DNA of 64,000 bases from Bacillus pumilus. GTDB taxonomy: Bacteria; Bacillota; Bacilli; Bacillales; Bacillaceae. The stretch spans positions 2,294,001 through 2,358,000 of the forward strand of contig NZ_LT906438.1 of the NCBI RefSeq assembly GCF_900186955.1, in the 5' to 3' direction. Positions 29,044 to 37,544 of this stretch are shown here, one piece after another. Both the position numbers and the translations under genes were made by a program. Under the pieces are notes generated by a model. The model made no database searches. It saw only the letters and a program-made list of their open reading frames with translations, and had not been told where the DNA came from. The stretch's first letter is position 1. Each line of letters opens with the position of its first letter.

Positions 29044-29102
29044 GACAATCCTTCACATTTTTAATTAACGCACATGTATCTATTTATAAAGAATCTAAGA
29101 AA

Positions 29103-29136
29103 AAAAGATATGAATATCCCTAGATGGGATATTCAT
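29103..29136 (-). terminator. Terminator after the old yellow enzyme
   Basis: ATGAATATCCC, loop 5, GGGATATTCAT (perfect 11-bp stem), with seven U shortly after on the minus strand. Confidence 0.88.
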
Positions 29137-29147
29137 AATTAATTAAA

Positions 29148-30206
29148 TTATTTTAAGAAAGGATAATCTGTATAGCCTTCTTTTCCTCCTGCATAGAGCG
29201 TGTTTTTATCAGGTTCGTTTAGAGGAGCACCTGAATGAATCCGTTCTACAAAGTCTGGATTAGCTAGTACCCAAGTGCCTACTGTGACAACATCTGCAAG
29301 ATTATTATCTACATCAGACGAAAGTTGATCTAGAGGACGACCTGGACGGTTAACAAGAAGTGCTTGGTCCCAAAGTTGACGCACATCTTTTAGGAATTGC
29401 TCGTTTCCAAAGTGCATTAAATGCAGATAAGCAAGGTTAAGCTTATTTAATTCACTTATTAAATAGCGATACATCTCAAGGCTATTCTCCCCCTCATCAA
29501 TGCCTTGCAGTGTTCCTTGAGGAGAAAAACGGATGCCTGTTCTTTCTGCTCCTATTTCATCAACAACTGCTTTAGCTACTTCAATTGCGAATCGAGAACG
29601 CCCCTCAATCGTACCACCGTATGCATCTTGACGATGATTGGAGTTTTCACTAAGGAATTGTTGGATCAGATAACCATTCGCTCCGTGAATTTCAACTCCG
29701 TCTGCACCAGCTTCAATTGCTGAACGTGCTGCTAAACGAAACTCATTGATAACATCTTTTATCTCAAGCTCACTCAGTTCTCTTGGTGTTGGAATTTCTT
29801 TCATTCCTTCTGCCGTGAAAATTTCTACACCAGGTGCAATAGCTGACGGTGCAACTGCTTGGCGGTGGTGAGGTGTGTTATCAGGGTGTGATACACGTCC
29901 TACATGCATAAGCTGAATAAAAATATGACCGCCTTCACTATGAACTTTAGAAGTTACTTTTTTCCACCCTCTAATATGATTTTCTGTATAAATACCAGGT
30001 GTATTCGTGTAACCTTGCCCATCATCTGAAGGTTGGGTTCCTTCGCTTATAATTAAACCGACTGAAGCACGCTGACCATAGTACTCAGCTACTAAATCGC
30101 TCGGCGTACCATCTGGTAAAGCTCTATTTCTAGTCATCGGAGCCATACCTATACGATTTTTTAATTCAATGTTTCCGATACGAACTTTTTCAAATAATTT
30201 GCTCAT
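29148..30206 (-). CDS. Old yellow enzyme / NemA-type alkene reductase
   Basis: FMN-dependent NADPH oxidoreductase, 352 aa, reducing alpha,beta-unsaturated carbonyls, nitro-esters or nitroaromatics. NRIGMAPMTRNRA (FMN contact), IFIQLMHVGRVSHP, VEIHGANGYLIQQFLS (catalytic His-Asn pair) and FGGTIEGR-like YGGTIEGRSRF follow in order. Start MSKLFEKVRIGN at 30206 with GGAG 9 bases upstream. It follows the hydrolase gene by 16 bases, so both are probably one operon under the TetR protein. Confidence 0.92.
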   Translation of the reverse strand: MSKLFEKVRIGNIELKNRIGMAPMTRNRALPDGTPSDLVAEYYGQRASVGLIISEGTQPSDDGQGYTNTPGIYTENHIRGWKKVTSKVHSEGGHIFIQLMHVGRVSHPDNTPHHRQAVAPSAIAPGVEIFTAEGMKEIPTPRELSELEIKDVINEFRLAARSAIEAGADGVEIHGANGYLIQQFLSENSNHRQDAYGGTIEGRSRFAIEVAKAVVDEIGAERTGIRFSPQGTLQGIDEGENSLEMYRYLISELNKLNLAYLHLMHFGNEQFLKDVRQLWDQALLVNRPGRPLDQLSSDVDNNLADVVTVGTWVLANPDFVERIHSGAPLNEPDKNTLYAGGKEGYTDYPFLK

Positions 30207-30222
30207 ATGAATACTCTCCTTT

Positions 30223-31071
30223 TTAATAAGAATTAGAATCAAGAAATAAATTTACGTGTTCTGCAAATAGTTCTGGATATTGAAACAGATGCCCGTGACC
30301 AGAATCAGGATATATAATCAGCTGTGCTTTGGGTAATTTCTCTGCTAAGATATAACTGTTTTTAGTCGGTACCATCACATCATTAACACCATTAGTAACA
30401 AGTACAGGGTGTTTGATGTTTTGTAACCATTCATAATCATGATTAGATTTTTGTTTAGCCCATTTTGCAATAGCTTGTAATTGTGCCTCTTTTACTTGTT
30501 CCGAACTATTTACTTTTTTCTGATTAAAAATTCTTTGTAGTGAAGCTATTCCTGCTGATTTACTTGTTTCGGTTTGTTCGTAGAAAAAGAACATAAAATC
30601 ATTTATTCCATCTTCTTCCGTTCCGCCGTGACGATTCATTCTTTCAAAAATCTCTGGATTTGGATTAATACCAGATTCAGGTGAAGTACCTGCCAAAATC
30701 ATTTTTCTTACTAAATCTCCTTCTTGTAAAGCTAGCTCTTGTGCAACCATGCCACCAATGGAAAAACCAAGAATGTCGACTTGTTCTAATCCAAGTGCTT
30801 TTATAAATGTTGCTGTATCTTTTGCCATATCAGCAATTGTAGTAGGCGTTAGTCCATCGGTCTCACCAACCCCTTTATTGTCAAATAAGATTACTGGGCG
30901 TTTATTTGCAATAGGTTCAAGCATGTCTGGATCCCAGTTTTCCAACGTTCCTCTAAAGTGAACAAGAAATACTACTGGTATACCATCTTTTGTACCAAAT
31001 CTCCTATATGCGTAACGAGTTCCTTCTGCTTCAATAAATTCTGATTCTGTTGGTATTTTAAAATTTCTCAT
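30223..31071 (-). CDS. Alpha/beta hydrolase
   Basis: 282 aa, alpha/beta hydrolase fold. Nucleophile elbow LGFSIGGMVAQEL, acid NGVNDVMVP and His in SGHGHLFQYPE form the triad; VHFRGTLENWDP supplies the oxyanion region. It resembles bromoperoxidase/ester hydrolases found next to reductases. SD AAGGAGG precedes the ATG. Its start is 71 bases downstream of a perfect TetR operator. Confidence 0.88.
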   Translation of the reverse strand: MRNFKIPTESEFIEAEGTRYAYRRFGTKDGIPVVFLVHFRGTLENWDPDMLEPIANKRPVILFDNKGVGETDGLTPTTIADMAKDTATFIKALGLEQVDILGFSIGGMVAQELALQEGDLVRKMILAGTSPESGINPNPEIFERMNRHGGTEEDGINDFMFFFYEQTETSKSAGIASLQRIFNQKKVNSSEQVKEAQLQAIAKWAKQKSNHDYEWLQNIKHPVLVTNGVNDVMVPTKNSYILAEKLPKAQLIIYPDSGHGHLFQYPELFAEHVNLFLDSNSY

Positions 31072-31141
31072 TTTTGTGTTCCTCCTTAGAAATTAAAAAA
31101 CGATTTATAACTATGCATTATGATGGTTTGTTTCATGCTTA

Positions 31142-31163
31142 TTTTAGAATGAACATTCTAAAA
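31142..31163. promoter_or_regulatory. TetR operator in front of the hydrolase-OYE operon
   Basis: TTTTAGAATG-aa-CATTCTAAAA: perfect 10-bp arms with a 2-base centre. It lies between tetR and the hydrolase gene; the same core recurs upstream of tetR at 31820. Confidence 0.8.
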
Positions 31164-31180
31164 AGGGTAAAAAAAGAAAG

Positions 31181-31756
31181 CTAGTCCAACACTGAAAGTG
31201 CTAGAGAAATGATGCCTTCTAATTCTTTTTTACTGTAATCAGTTTTTATTAGTACTCTTATACCTACCAAATTGTTGTGTAAGAAACGAGATATGTTATC
31301 AGAATCGATTTCTTTTGATAGCTCTCCATTAGTTTGACCCTGTTTTATAAGGGAATTAAACATATCTTCAGTACGATTAAACATTTTTGTAACGATGCGC
31401 CCAATTTCTTTGTCCAACAAAGATAATTCAATGGCTGCATTTACTGATAGACATCCTTTTGGGTATTGTTTAATGGAATTCAGTACGAAAATAAAAACAT
31501 CACGTATCGTCTGTTTAATGGATGAAGTGCTGCTGATTATGCTTTCCATCTCATTAACGATGAGCTCTTCATAATGATGAAGGGAAGCTAAAAACAATGA
31601 ACGCTTGTCGCCAAATGTGTCATATATACTCCTACGGTGTATCCCCATATGATCCACCAAATCTTGCATGGATGTTTTTTCATAGCCCTGTTCCCAAAAT
31701 AACTCCATTGCTTTTCTTAATACTTCTTTTTCGTCAAACTCTTTACTTCTAGCCAT
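31181..31756 (-). CDS. TetR-family repressor of the detoxification operon
   Basis: 191 aa. N-terminal HTH with ALRKA-like VLRKAMELFWEQGYEKTSMQ and HMGIHRRSIYDTFGDKRSLF; C-terminal ligand domain with a Cys in YPKGCLSVNAA. The family (YxaF/NemR-like) often senses quinones or aldehydes. Start MARSKEFDEKE at 31756 with AAGGAG 7 bases upstream. Operators flank it on both sides, so it probably represses itself and the hydrolase-OYE genes. Confidence 0.9.
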   Translation of the reverse strand: MARSKEFDEKEVLRKAMELFWEQGYEKTSMQDLVDHMGIHRRSIYDTFGDKRSLFLASLHHYEELIVNEMESIISSTSSIKQTIRDVFIFVLNSIKQYPKGCLSVNAAIELSLLDKEIGRIVTKMFNRTEDMFNSLIKQGQTNGELSKEIDSDNISRFLHNNLVGIRVLIKTDYSKKELEGIISLALSVLD

Positions 31757-31817
31757 TTTAATTCTCCTTAAAAAAATCCATGAACCAATACTAACAAAAA
31801 CAAAAGTCATCATCCAT

Positions 31818-31838
31818 TATAGAATGAACATTCTAAAA
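31818..31838. promoter_or_regulatory. TetR operator upstream of tetR
   Basis: Core TAGAATG-aa-CATTCTA at 31820-31835, identical to the core of the operator at 31142-31163 with one outer mismatch. About 65 bases before the tetR start. Confidence 0.75.
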
Positions 31839-31879
31839 TAAACACATGAATTACAAACCATGATTACATAATACCCTTT

Positions 31880-32025
31880 TTAGAACGATAAGTAAAAAAT
31901 TATACTTCTGCGATGAACACCCATATGTCACCAAGTCTTGCATGAATGTTTTTTCATAACCCTGTTCCCAGAAAAGCCCCATTGTTTTCTTAATGCTCTT
32001 TTTTATCAAATTTATTTCTAGACAT
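31880..32025 (-). pseudogene. Second TetR gene, N-terminal remnant with frameshifts
   Basis: ATG at 32025 (AAGGTGGG upstream) opens MSRNKFDKKEH then stops; another frame continues MGLFWEQGYEKTFMQDLVT and a third HMGVHRRSII, together matching the HTH of the intact TetR (KAMELFWEQGYEKTSMQDLV, HMGIHRRSIY). At least two frameshifts and loss of the ligand domain. 32026-32228 contains only a stray CATTCTAAAAT half-operator near 32100. Confidence 0.8.
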
Positions 32026-32228
32026 AATCCCACCTTAGAACGTATTACCTCTTAATTCTGAGAAAGGACTAAGAATCATTGATGCATTCATCCCTCCCTC
32101 ATTCTAAAATAATAAAGAATAATCACTCTCGTTTGAGTAGCAAAACAGTTAGATCTAACGTGTTTCAAGCATAGCAAATTCCAGAACGATCGGTAAAGAA
32201 TTTAGAATTCATCATATGTTTTATATGG

Positions 32229-33065
32229 TTAGCTTTCAATTAAACGTTTTAACTTAAGCTCAGTTTCAGTTTTCTCAACTGGAGTATAGACGCTGCATCT
32301 TAAATCAGTATCTCCATGCACTTGTAACGAAGTAAGATTAAACAACATTTTACCTACCTTAGCATGACGAAACTCAATTAATACTTCAGGAGCAGAGCTT
32401 ATCTCATTTTCATTCCAAATTTTATGAAACTCAGGATATGCCTGTTCCATTTCTTGTATAAATTGCTCATACCAGTCATCAGCCACATACTGTCCATAAT
32501 ACGTTCTAAATATTGCGATATATCCTCTAACAAAATGCTCCCAATTCACTGCTAAACTTTTAAATTCCTTTCTTGCGAATAGTAAGCGTATTATATTCCT
32601 TTCTGCTGGGGTGATTTGTTCAAAATCCAAAAATACATTAGCTGCTGCTTGATTCCACCCAACAATCTGACTTCTTCTATCTGATATAATTGTTGGACAA
32701 TAACGAAGTTCCTGCAAAATTTTCACTAAAGCCGGACTGATTTCCTTCTCCTTCTCATTTATAAAGGGTTGTTTCACTCCTTCCTCTAACGCTAGAGCAT
32801 ACAAATATCTCCTTTCATCGTTATTTAATTGTAATGCTCGAGAAATAGCATCTAATACCGAAGTAGACACTTTTATATCTCTACCTTGTTCTAACCATGT
32901 ATACCATGTAAGACTTACACCGGCTAGTTGAGCCACTTCCTCTCTTCTTAGTCCTGGTGTTCTTCTGCGGGTTCCTACAGGTAAACCAACCATTTGAGGA
33001 GTAATTTTCGAACGTTGATTCTTTAGAAATTCTGATAAAGCTTGAAGTCTTGTTTCAGGTTTCAT
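32229..33065 (-). CDS. MmyB-type XRE regulator
   Basis: 278 aa. N-terminal XRE HTH (RRRTPGLRREEVAQLAGVSL then TWYTWLEQGRDIKVS) and C-terminal MmyB-like ligand domain (GWNQAAANVFLDF, NIIRLLFA), a PAS-like pocket that in relatives binds fatty acyl ligands. Divergent from a fabF paralogue across a 104-base gap that carries two TAGGATAA direct repeats, so it most likely controls that gene. Confidence 0.88.
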   Translation of the reverse strand: MKPETRLQALSEFLKNQRSKITPQMVGLPVGTRRRTPGLRREEVAQLAGVSLTWYTWLEQGRDIKVSTSVLDAISRALQLNNDERRYLYALALEEGVKQPFINEKEKEISPALVKILQELRYCPTIISDRRSQIVGWNQAAANVFLDFEQITPAERNIIRLLFARKEFKSLAVNWEHFVRGYIAIFRTYYGQYVADDWYEQFIQEMEQAYPEFHKIWNENEISSAPEVLIEFRHAKVGKMLFNLTSLQVHGDTDLRCSVYTPVEKTETELKLKRLIES

Positions 33066-33091
33066 TAAAATCTCCTTTTTAAATAGTGCTA

Positions 33092-33137
33092 ATTATACTA
33101 GGATAAACAACAACTTGTAATAGGATAACACAAAAGT
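33092..33137. promoter_or_regulatory. Divergent promoters with TAGGATAA direct repeats
   Basis: TAGGATAA at 33099-33106 and 33121-33128, 22 bases apart (two helical turns). The first abuts TATAAT (33092-33097, minus strand) of the regulator; the second sits in the spacer of TTGTAA (33115-33120), 17 bases, TAAAGT for fabF. Candidate operators of the MmyB-type protein. Confidence 0.5.
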
Positions 33138-33169
33138 TAAAGTTAATAAAAAATAAGGAGGGAATTATT

Positions 33170-34402
33170 ATGAAAAGAGTTGTCATTACTGGAATGGGAA
33201 TTATTTCGCCTCTAGGAAATGATGTAAATAGCTTTTGGAATCAACTAGTTAAAGGTCAATCGGGAATATCTCTAATTGATTCTTTTGATACTATTGATTA
33301 TAAAACAAAGATAGCTGGAATGGTTCGTGATTTCGATGTAGATGGAATATTTGGGAGGAAAGAAGCCAAACGTTTAGATCGATTTAGTCAGTTTGCTTTA
33401 GCAGCAGCCGAACAAGCATTAGAAAAATCACAATTACAGTTAGATAAGGTTGATCTTGAACGTTTAGGGGTATACGTTGGTTCAGGGATCGGAGGTATAC
33501 AATCACTTGTTGATAATGTGAATGTATTAAATAAACGAGGTCCCGCAAGAGTAAGCCCTAGCCTTGTACCAATGATGATTTCAAATGCAGCTGCGGCTCA
33601 AATAAGTATTAGATTAGGGGCACAAGGCCCGTCATTATCACCAGTAACGGCCTGTTCAATCGGGAACACCTCTATTGGTGAGGCTTTCAATGCTATCCGA
33701 AATGATGAGGCAGATATTATATTTGCCGGTGGAGCAGAAGCTGCAATCACACAGTTATCTTTGGCTAGTTTTGGAAACGCCCATGCACTATCTACAAAAA
33801 ACCAAGATCCAAGTCGAGCCAGCCGTCCGTTCGATACAGATAGAGATGGCTTTGTTATGAGTGAAGGCGCAGGTATTTTAGTATTAGAATCATTAGAAAA
33901 CGCTATTCTTAGAGATGCGCCGATATTATGTGAAGTAGTGGGATACGGAGCTAGTTCAGATGCTCATCATATGGTAGCATCACACCCAGAAGGTAAGGGT
34001 GCCTACTTAGCAATGAAAAAAGCATTGAGAAGTGCAAATATATCAACAGGTGAAATTGATGTTATTAGTGCCCATGCAACAAGTACACAAATAGGTGATC
34101 GTTCAGAAATTCTAGCTATTAAGAAATTGTTTGGTGAACATTCCCGCAAAATTCCAACAACTGCAAACAAATCAATGACTGGTCACATGCTTGGTGCTGC
34201 TGGTGGAGTAGAAGCAATTGCTTTAGTGGAAAGTTTGAGACAAGGAATTATTCCTCCAACTATTAATGTAGAGAATTTAGATCCAGATTGCGACTTAGAT
34301 GTTGTCTCAAAAACGCGAAATCTTCCAATGAAATATGGACTATCAAATTCTTTTGGCTTTGGCGGACATAATTCAGCAATCGTGTTAAAGAATTATGATT
34401 GA
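33170..34402 (+). CDS. Accessory 3-oxoacyl-ACP synthase II (FabF paralogue)
   Basis: Condensing enzyme, 410 aa. VTACSIGNTSIGEA holds the active-site Cys, AHATSTQIGDRSE and NKSMTGHMLGAAGG the two His residues; GSGIGGIQ and NSFGFGGHNS complete the KAS II pattern. The Cys context ACSIGN differs from the usual ACATGT, and AHATST from AHGTST. SD AAGGAGG. It has no acyl carrier or other fab genes beside it, and the housekeeping fabF is expected elsewhere, so it is an extra KAS with its own regulator. Confidence 0.9.
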   Translation: MKRVVITGMGIISPLGNDVNSFWNQLVKGQSGISLIDSFDTIDYKTKIAGMVRDFDVDGIFGRKEAKRLDRFSQFALAAAEQALEKSQLQLDKVDLERLGVYVGSGIGGIQSLVDNVNVLNKRGPARVSPSLVPMMISNAAAAQISIRLGAQGPSLSPVTACSIGNTSIGEAFNAIRNDEADIIFAGGAEAAITQLSLASFGNAHALSTKNQDPSRASRPFDTDRDGFVMSEGAGILVLESLENAILRDAPILCEVVGYGASSDAHHMVASHPEGKGAYLAMKKALRSANISTGEIDVISAHATSTQIGDRSEILAIKKLFGEHSRKIPTTANKSMTGHMLGAAGGVEAIALVESLRQGIIPPTINVENLDPDCDLDVVSKTRNLPMKYGLSNSFGFGGHNSAIVLKNYD

Positions 34403-34440
34403 AGATCCACCTTTATAATTCAGAGGTGAAATAAATACAT

Positions 34441-34794
34441 CTACCAAGGGTTGATCACCCTTGGTTTCAAATTTAGAATATCATGATCCGGATCTAGAAT
34501 GTTCATCTGCCCGCCGATGATTTCCGCAAAGAAGGTCACGATGAGTGCATGATGCATTTTATCGTGAAAGAATACTTATCGAACCGAATGAAGTTCATTT
34601 ACTTTGCAAACATACCCTGTCTCTTCTTTCACCTCACGGACCACGGCCTGCTGCAGGTGTTCACCTTTTTCTACAGTACCGCCTGGAAGTTCCCAATATC
34701 CCTTTACATTTTTGACCATTAACATATTTTCTTCCTCATCATAAATAATAGCTGATACTACGTCTACTCGTTTCAAAGAAATCTCCCCAATCAT
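34441..34794 (-). pseudogene. Nudix hydrolase with in-frame stop
   Basis: MutT-type phosphohydrolase. The Nudix box GGTVEKGEHLQQAVVREVKEETGY is complete in the first 72 codons, ending NELHSVR then TAA at 34576-34578. The same frame then continues VFFHDKMHHALIVTFFAEII and GGQMNILDPDHDIL, clearly the second half of the protein, to 34441. One base change (for example GAA to TAA) would explain the stop. The extreme C-terminus also looks altered where the island joins. Confidence 0.85.
34443..34467 (+). terminator. Terminator after the fabF paralogue
   Basis: ACCAAGGG, loop ttgatca, CCCTTGGT then TTC; short T-tract. It also encodes the last codons of the Nudix pseudogene on the other strand. Confidence 0.6.
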
Positions 34795-34925
34795 TCTCTG
34801 TTTACATCAATTGTCGAATAAATAGCACGAACTGTTCATTTCAATACATTCATTATACTGTATCCTTGACAAGGTAATGGATAAGGAAGCAAAACAGCAT
34901 TCGTGAGCAGGTAGGAGGCCATAGC

Positions 34926-35057
34926 ATGTGGATCATCATCATTTTACTTATTGTCCTCATTGGGTTTACTGGGAATATCGTTTCTTTATTAAGACAAATG
35001 AAAGAGTCAAACGAGAAAATCATACAACTGTTAGAACATCAAAAACCGAAAAAATAA
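34926..35057 (+). CDS. Small single-pass membrane protein
   Basis: 43 aa: transmembrane helix WIIIILLIVLIGFTGNIVSL then an amphipathic, charged tail ending HQKPKK. GGAGG lies 8 bases before the ATG, and a strong terminator follows at once, so a real short gene. Family not recognised. Confidence 0.75.
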   Translation: MWIIIILLIVLIGFTGNIVSLLRQMKESNEKIIQLLEHQKPKK

Positions 35058-35088
35058 AAACTTCTCTCATTTAGAGGGAAGTTTTTTA
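35056..35088 (+). terminator. Terminator after the small membrane protein
   Basis: AACTTCTCTC, loop attta, GAGGGAAGTT (10-bp stem with one G-U) followed by T. Confidence 0.88.
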
Positions 35089-35109
35089 GAGAAAGCAATT
35101 AGACAATTC

Positions 35110-35301
35110 TTACCGTTTTTCATGAAGCAACATATATCTGATTCGACGAATATAATGCAGCGCAATATGAACGAGACATAAAATGAGCCCGATCATCGCA
35201 AGAATATAGATGGGCAGCATCAAACCAGGTACATAATTGACGATAAAACCCAAACAAAACGCTGTCAGCATATATAGGCTGATCAACCTCATCAATACCA
35301 T
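35110..35301 (-). CDS. Small two-helix membrane protein
   Basis: 63 aa, two hydrophobic segments (about residues 6-25 and 28-48) and a basic tail RRIRYMLLHEKR. GGAGGG 7 bases before ATG. No family recognised; convergent with the preceding small gene. Confidence 0.7.
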   Translation of the reverse strand: MVLMRLISLYMLTAFCLGFIVNYVPGLMLPIYILAMIGLILCLVHIALHYIRRIRYMLLHEKR

Positions 35302-35365
35302 CCGAAGCCCTCCCTTTCCACACTCATTTTAACATCATTTCCCTTTATTTTCATAATTGGCTTTA

Positions 35366-35396
35366 AAAAAAGATGCGAATCCACTAAGATTCGCAT
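35366..35396 (-). terminator. Terminator after pdaC
   Basis: ATGCGAATC (35373-35381), loop cactaa, GATTCGCAT (35388-35396); seven U follow on the minus strand. Confidence 0.88.
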
Positions 35397-35401
35397 GATC
35401 A

Positions 35402-36814
35402 TTACGTATTCAATTCACCTTTCTTCGCCCGCGCTTCCTTCCACTGCTCAAGCTCTGACACTGTCAACAATTGATATCCTTGTTTGGTTAATTCCTTGAT
35501 AATCGTGACAGCTGCATTTGCCGAGGTGTCATAGATGTCGTGCATTAAGACGGTTTCTCCGCTAGACGCATGTGTGAGAATGTAGCTCGCGACGTACTGG
35601 CTGTTGCGATATTTCCAGTCTTCAGGATCTACGTCCCAAAGCGTGACTTTCATATTGACAGCCGCGTTGATTTGCCCGTTTGTTCCTCCATATGGCGGTC
35701 TAAAGTGAGTCGGTGTAAAACCGCTCGCTTTTTCAATGATTTGCTGGGTCTCTTCTACCTGTTTGACGGCTTGTTTTAATGGCAGTCTTGTGAGTAAAGG
35801 ATGGCTATAGGAATGATTTCCGATTTCATTCCCACCCTTTCTGATTTTACTTAGCATATCGGGATAATATTGAACCCTGCTGCCTAATACAAAAAATGTC
35901 GCATGTCCTTTGTTTTCTTTTAAAGCTGTTAAAATTTTTGAGGTCGTTGATGGATTTGGTCCATCATCGAACGTAAGGGCAATGGCTTTTTGATTTGGAT
36001 TAAACGCTGACTGTTTTGGCAGTTTTACGATCTTTCTTTTTGGGATCGGTTCTTTTTTCTCATTTTTGTTCTTTTCTTTATTAATATATTCAGGCTTTAG
36101 CATTCCTTTAAGCAGGGTTTTTTTAATCGCCAGCACTTGAGAGCCTTGTTTGTCTGATCCGATTTGCACTACTGGAAAGTAGAATTCAATAAAACGATCC
36201 TTGATGGCAAAATACTGATAATGCTCTGCCGCAGGAGACGTTCCTTGCTTGAGTAAATGCTCATTTTCAGCAAGAGAACGATCTTTCTTTAACTCCTCAA
36301 ATGTCATTTGAGACAGTTTTTGCAGATCTTCTTTCTTTGATAAAAATAAATCATCTATTGATAAAAAATGCTGTTTCTTGAAATCAAAATTGAATATCTT
36401 CGTTTGATGTGCGCCTTTTACTCCGCCTTTCAATTCATATGTATTGAATTTAATCGCAGCAGTTTGCTTGGCATAATGAATAATCTCGTAATCTATATTT
36501 AATTCGTATCGATTCTCTTCATCGACATCGCTCGCTTCGCTAAATGATGTTTTGAATTTGTCTAGCGCTGTTTCTGCAAATCTTTTCATCTCTTGATCTA
36601 GCTTTTCTTGATGAAAGACCGGATAGTTGACAGCATATCTCATGTATCTCCCGTCATTCACGAGGGTGACTATCTCAACTTCTTTATAACTCGCATCTGG
36701 TTCTACCTTCTTCTTCTCCGTCCCACTTGCCTGCTGATTATGATAAAATGCAGCAATTCCGATGATGATTGCAAGTCCGCATAGGACGAGACTGATTTTC
36801 CATTTCATTGACAC
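35402..36814 (-). CDS. pdaC: Peptidoglycan deacetylase PdaC
   Basis: Membrane-anchored cell-wall deacetylase, 470 aa, similar in size to B. subtilis PdaC (YjeA), which deacetylates MurNAc and gives lysozyme tolerance. N-terminal transmembrane anchor (residues 7-24), DUF4163/DUF3298 extracytoplasmic domains (to about 245), a Lys-rich linker, then the NodB domain: ALTFDDGPNPS, GNHSYSHPLL, FRPPYGG, VLMHDIY. GTG start with AGGGG 7 bases upstream. Confidence 0.93.
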   Translation of the reverse strand: MSMKWKISLVLCGLAIIIGIAAFYHNQQASGTEKKKVEPDASYKEVEIVTLVNDGRYMRYAVNYPVFHQEKLDQEMKRFAETALDKFKTSFSEASDVDEENRYELNIDYEIIHYAKQTAAIKFNTYELKGGVKGAHQTKIFNFDFKKQHFLSIDDLFLSKKEDLQKLSQMTFEELKKDRSLAENEHLLKQGTSPAAEHYQYFAIKDRFIEFYFPVVQIGSDKQGSQVLAIKKTLLKGMLKPEYINKEKNKNEKKEPIPKRKIVKLPKQSAFNPNQKAIALTFDDGPNPSTTSKILTALKENKGHATFFVLGSRVQYYPDMLSKIRKGGNEIGNHSYSHPLLTRLPLKQAVKQVEETQQIIEKASGFTPTHFRPPYGGTNGQINAAVNMKVTLWDVDPEDWKYRNSQYVASYILTHASSGETVLMHDIYDTSANAAVTIIKELTKQGYQLLTVSELEQWKEARAKKGELNT

Positions 36815-36948
36815 AATAATTCCCCTCTCGTGATGGCGTCATGCCTTGATGACGTGTGTTTGTAGGATAGACTTTGTGCGAACCTAATTTAGTTTTCAAA
36901 AAACATAATCGTCACACTTTAGACACATTTTAAAAGAGGAATAGAAAA

Positions 36949-36969
36949 AGGGCTTGATTTCTCAGCCCT
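36949..36969 (-). terminator. Terminator after the caspase-like gene
   Basis: AGGGCT, loop tgatttctc, AGCCCT, then UUUUUC on the minus strand. Confidence 0.8.
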
Positions 36970-36973
36970 ATCA

Positions 36974-37528
36974 TTATTTTTGCATATATAGTTGAAATAA
37001 TCTCGTTTCTTCATCAATCGAACTCGCTCGATCAAAAGCCGCTCTGACCGTCTTTGTATTGTTTAAGCGCTCATAAAGCAAGGTCAATACAAAGATAAAT
37101 GCCGCATCTCCATCAATGTAATCATCCGGCGCTATATAGGACATGGCACCTGCTTCTAAGAAGGCATCTGCTAATTTTTTCTCACCTAGTGTGCAACCTG
37201 TAGAAATGACGTGAATCCCCTTTAATGAAGCATACTGCTTGATTTCATCCGCTCCAAAAGCAACGCCTCTAGGCTCCTCATCTTCGTATACATCTTCCCC
37301 TAATTCAGGCATGATCAATGCTCCTTCTTCACCGTGAAACGATAAAAGAAGGTAATCTATTTCTCTTCTATTTCTACCAGATAACACATGAATCAGGTCA
37401 TTCGGTCTTCCAATCCAATGCATATCGACTTTCGCGCCGAAGTTTTCAAGTGCTGCACGCAGTGCAAAAGATTCCAGCTCACTATTGGGTCCTGCTACTA
37501 ATGTGATGCACATGGCTTGTTGATCCAC
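36974..37528 (-). CDS. Caspase/CHAT-fold-like single-domain protein
   Basis: 184 aa from a GTG start (GGAGGAG 6 bases upstream). The order beta-strand YLLLSFHGEEG, then HVISTGCTLGEKKLADAFLE then AGAMSYIAP and DGDAAFIFVLTLLYERL is that of clan CD cysteine peptidases: His after a hydrophobic strand, Cys after the next, then the Gly-rich strand and a helix. There is no extra sensor or membrane domain. Follows a GNAT gene by 16 bases. Activity and role unknown; annotation by fold is inference. Confidence 0.6.
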   Translation of the reverse strand: MDQQAMCITLVAGPNSELESFALRAALENFGAKVDMHWIGRPNDLIHVLSGRNRREIDYLLLSFHGEEGALIMPELGEDVYEDEEPRGVAFGADEIKQYASLKGIHVISTGCTLGEKKLADAFLEAGAMSYIAPDDYIDGDAAFIFVLTLLYERLNNTKTVRAAFDRASSIDEETRLFQLYMQK

Positions 37529-37544
37529 TTCTATCTCCTCCAGA

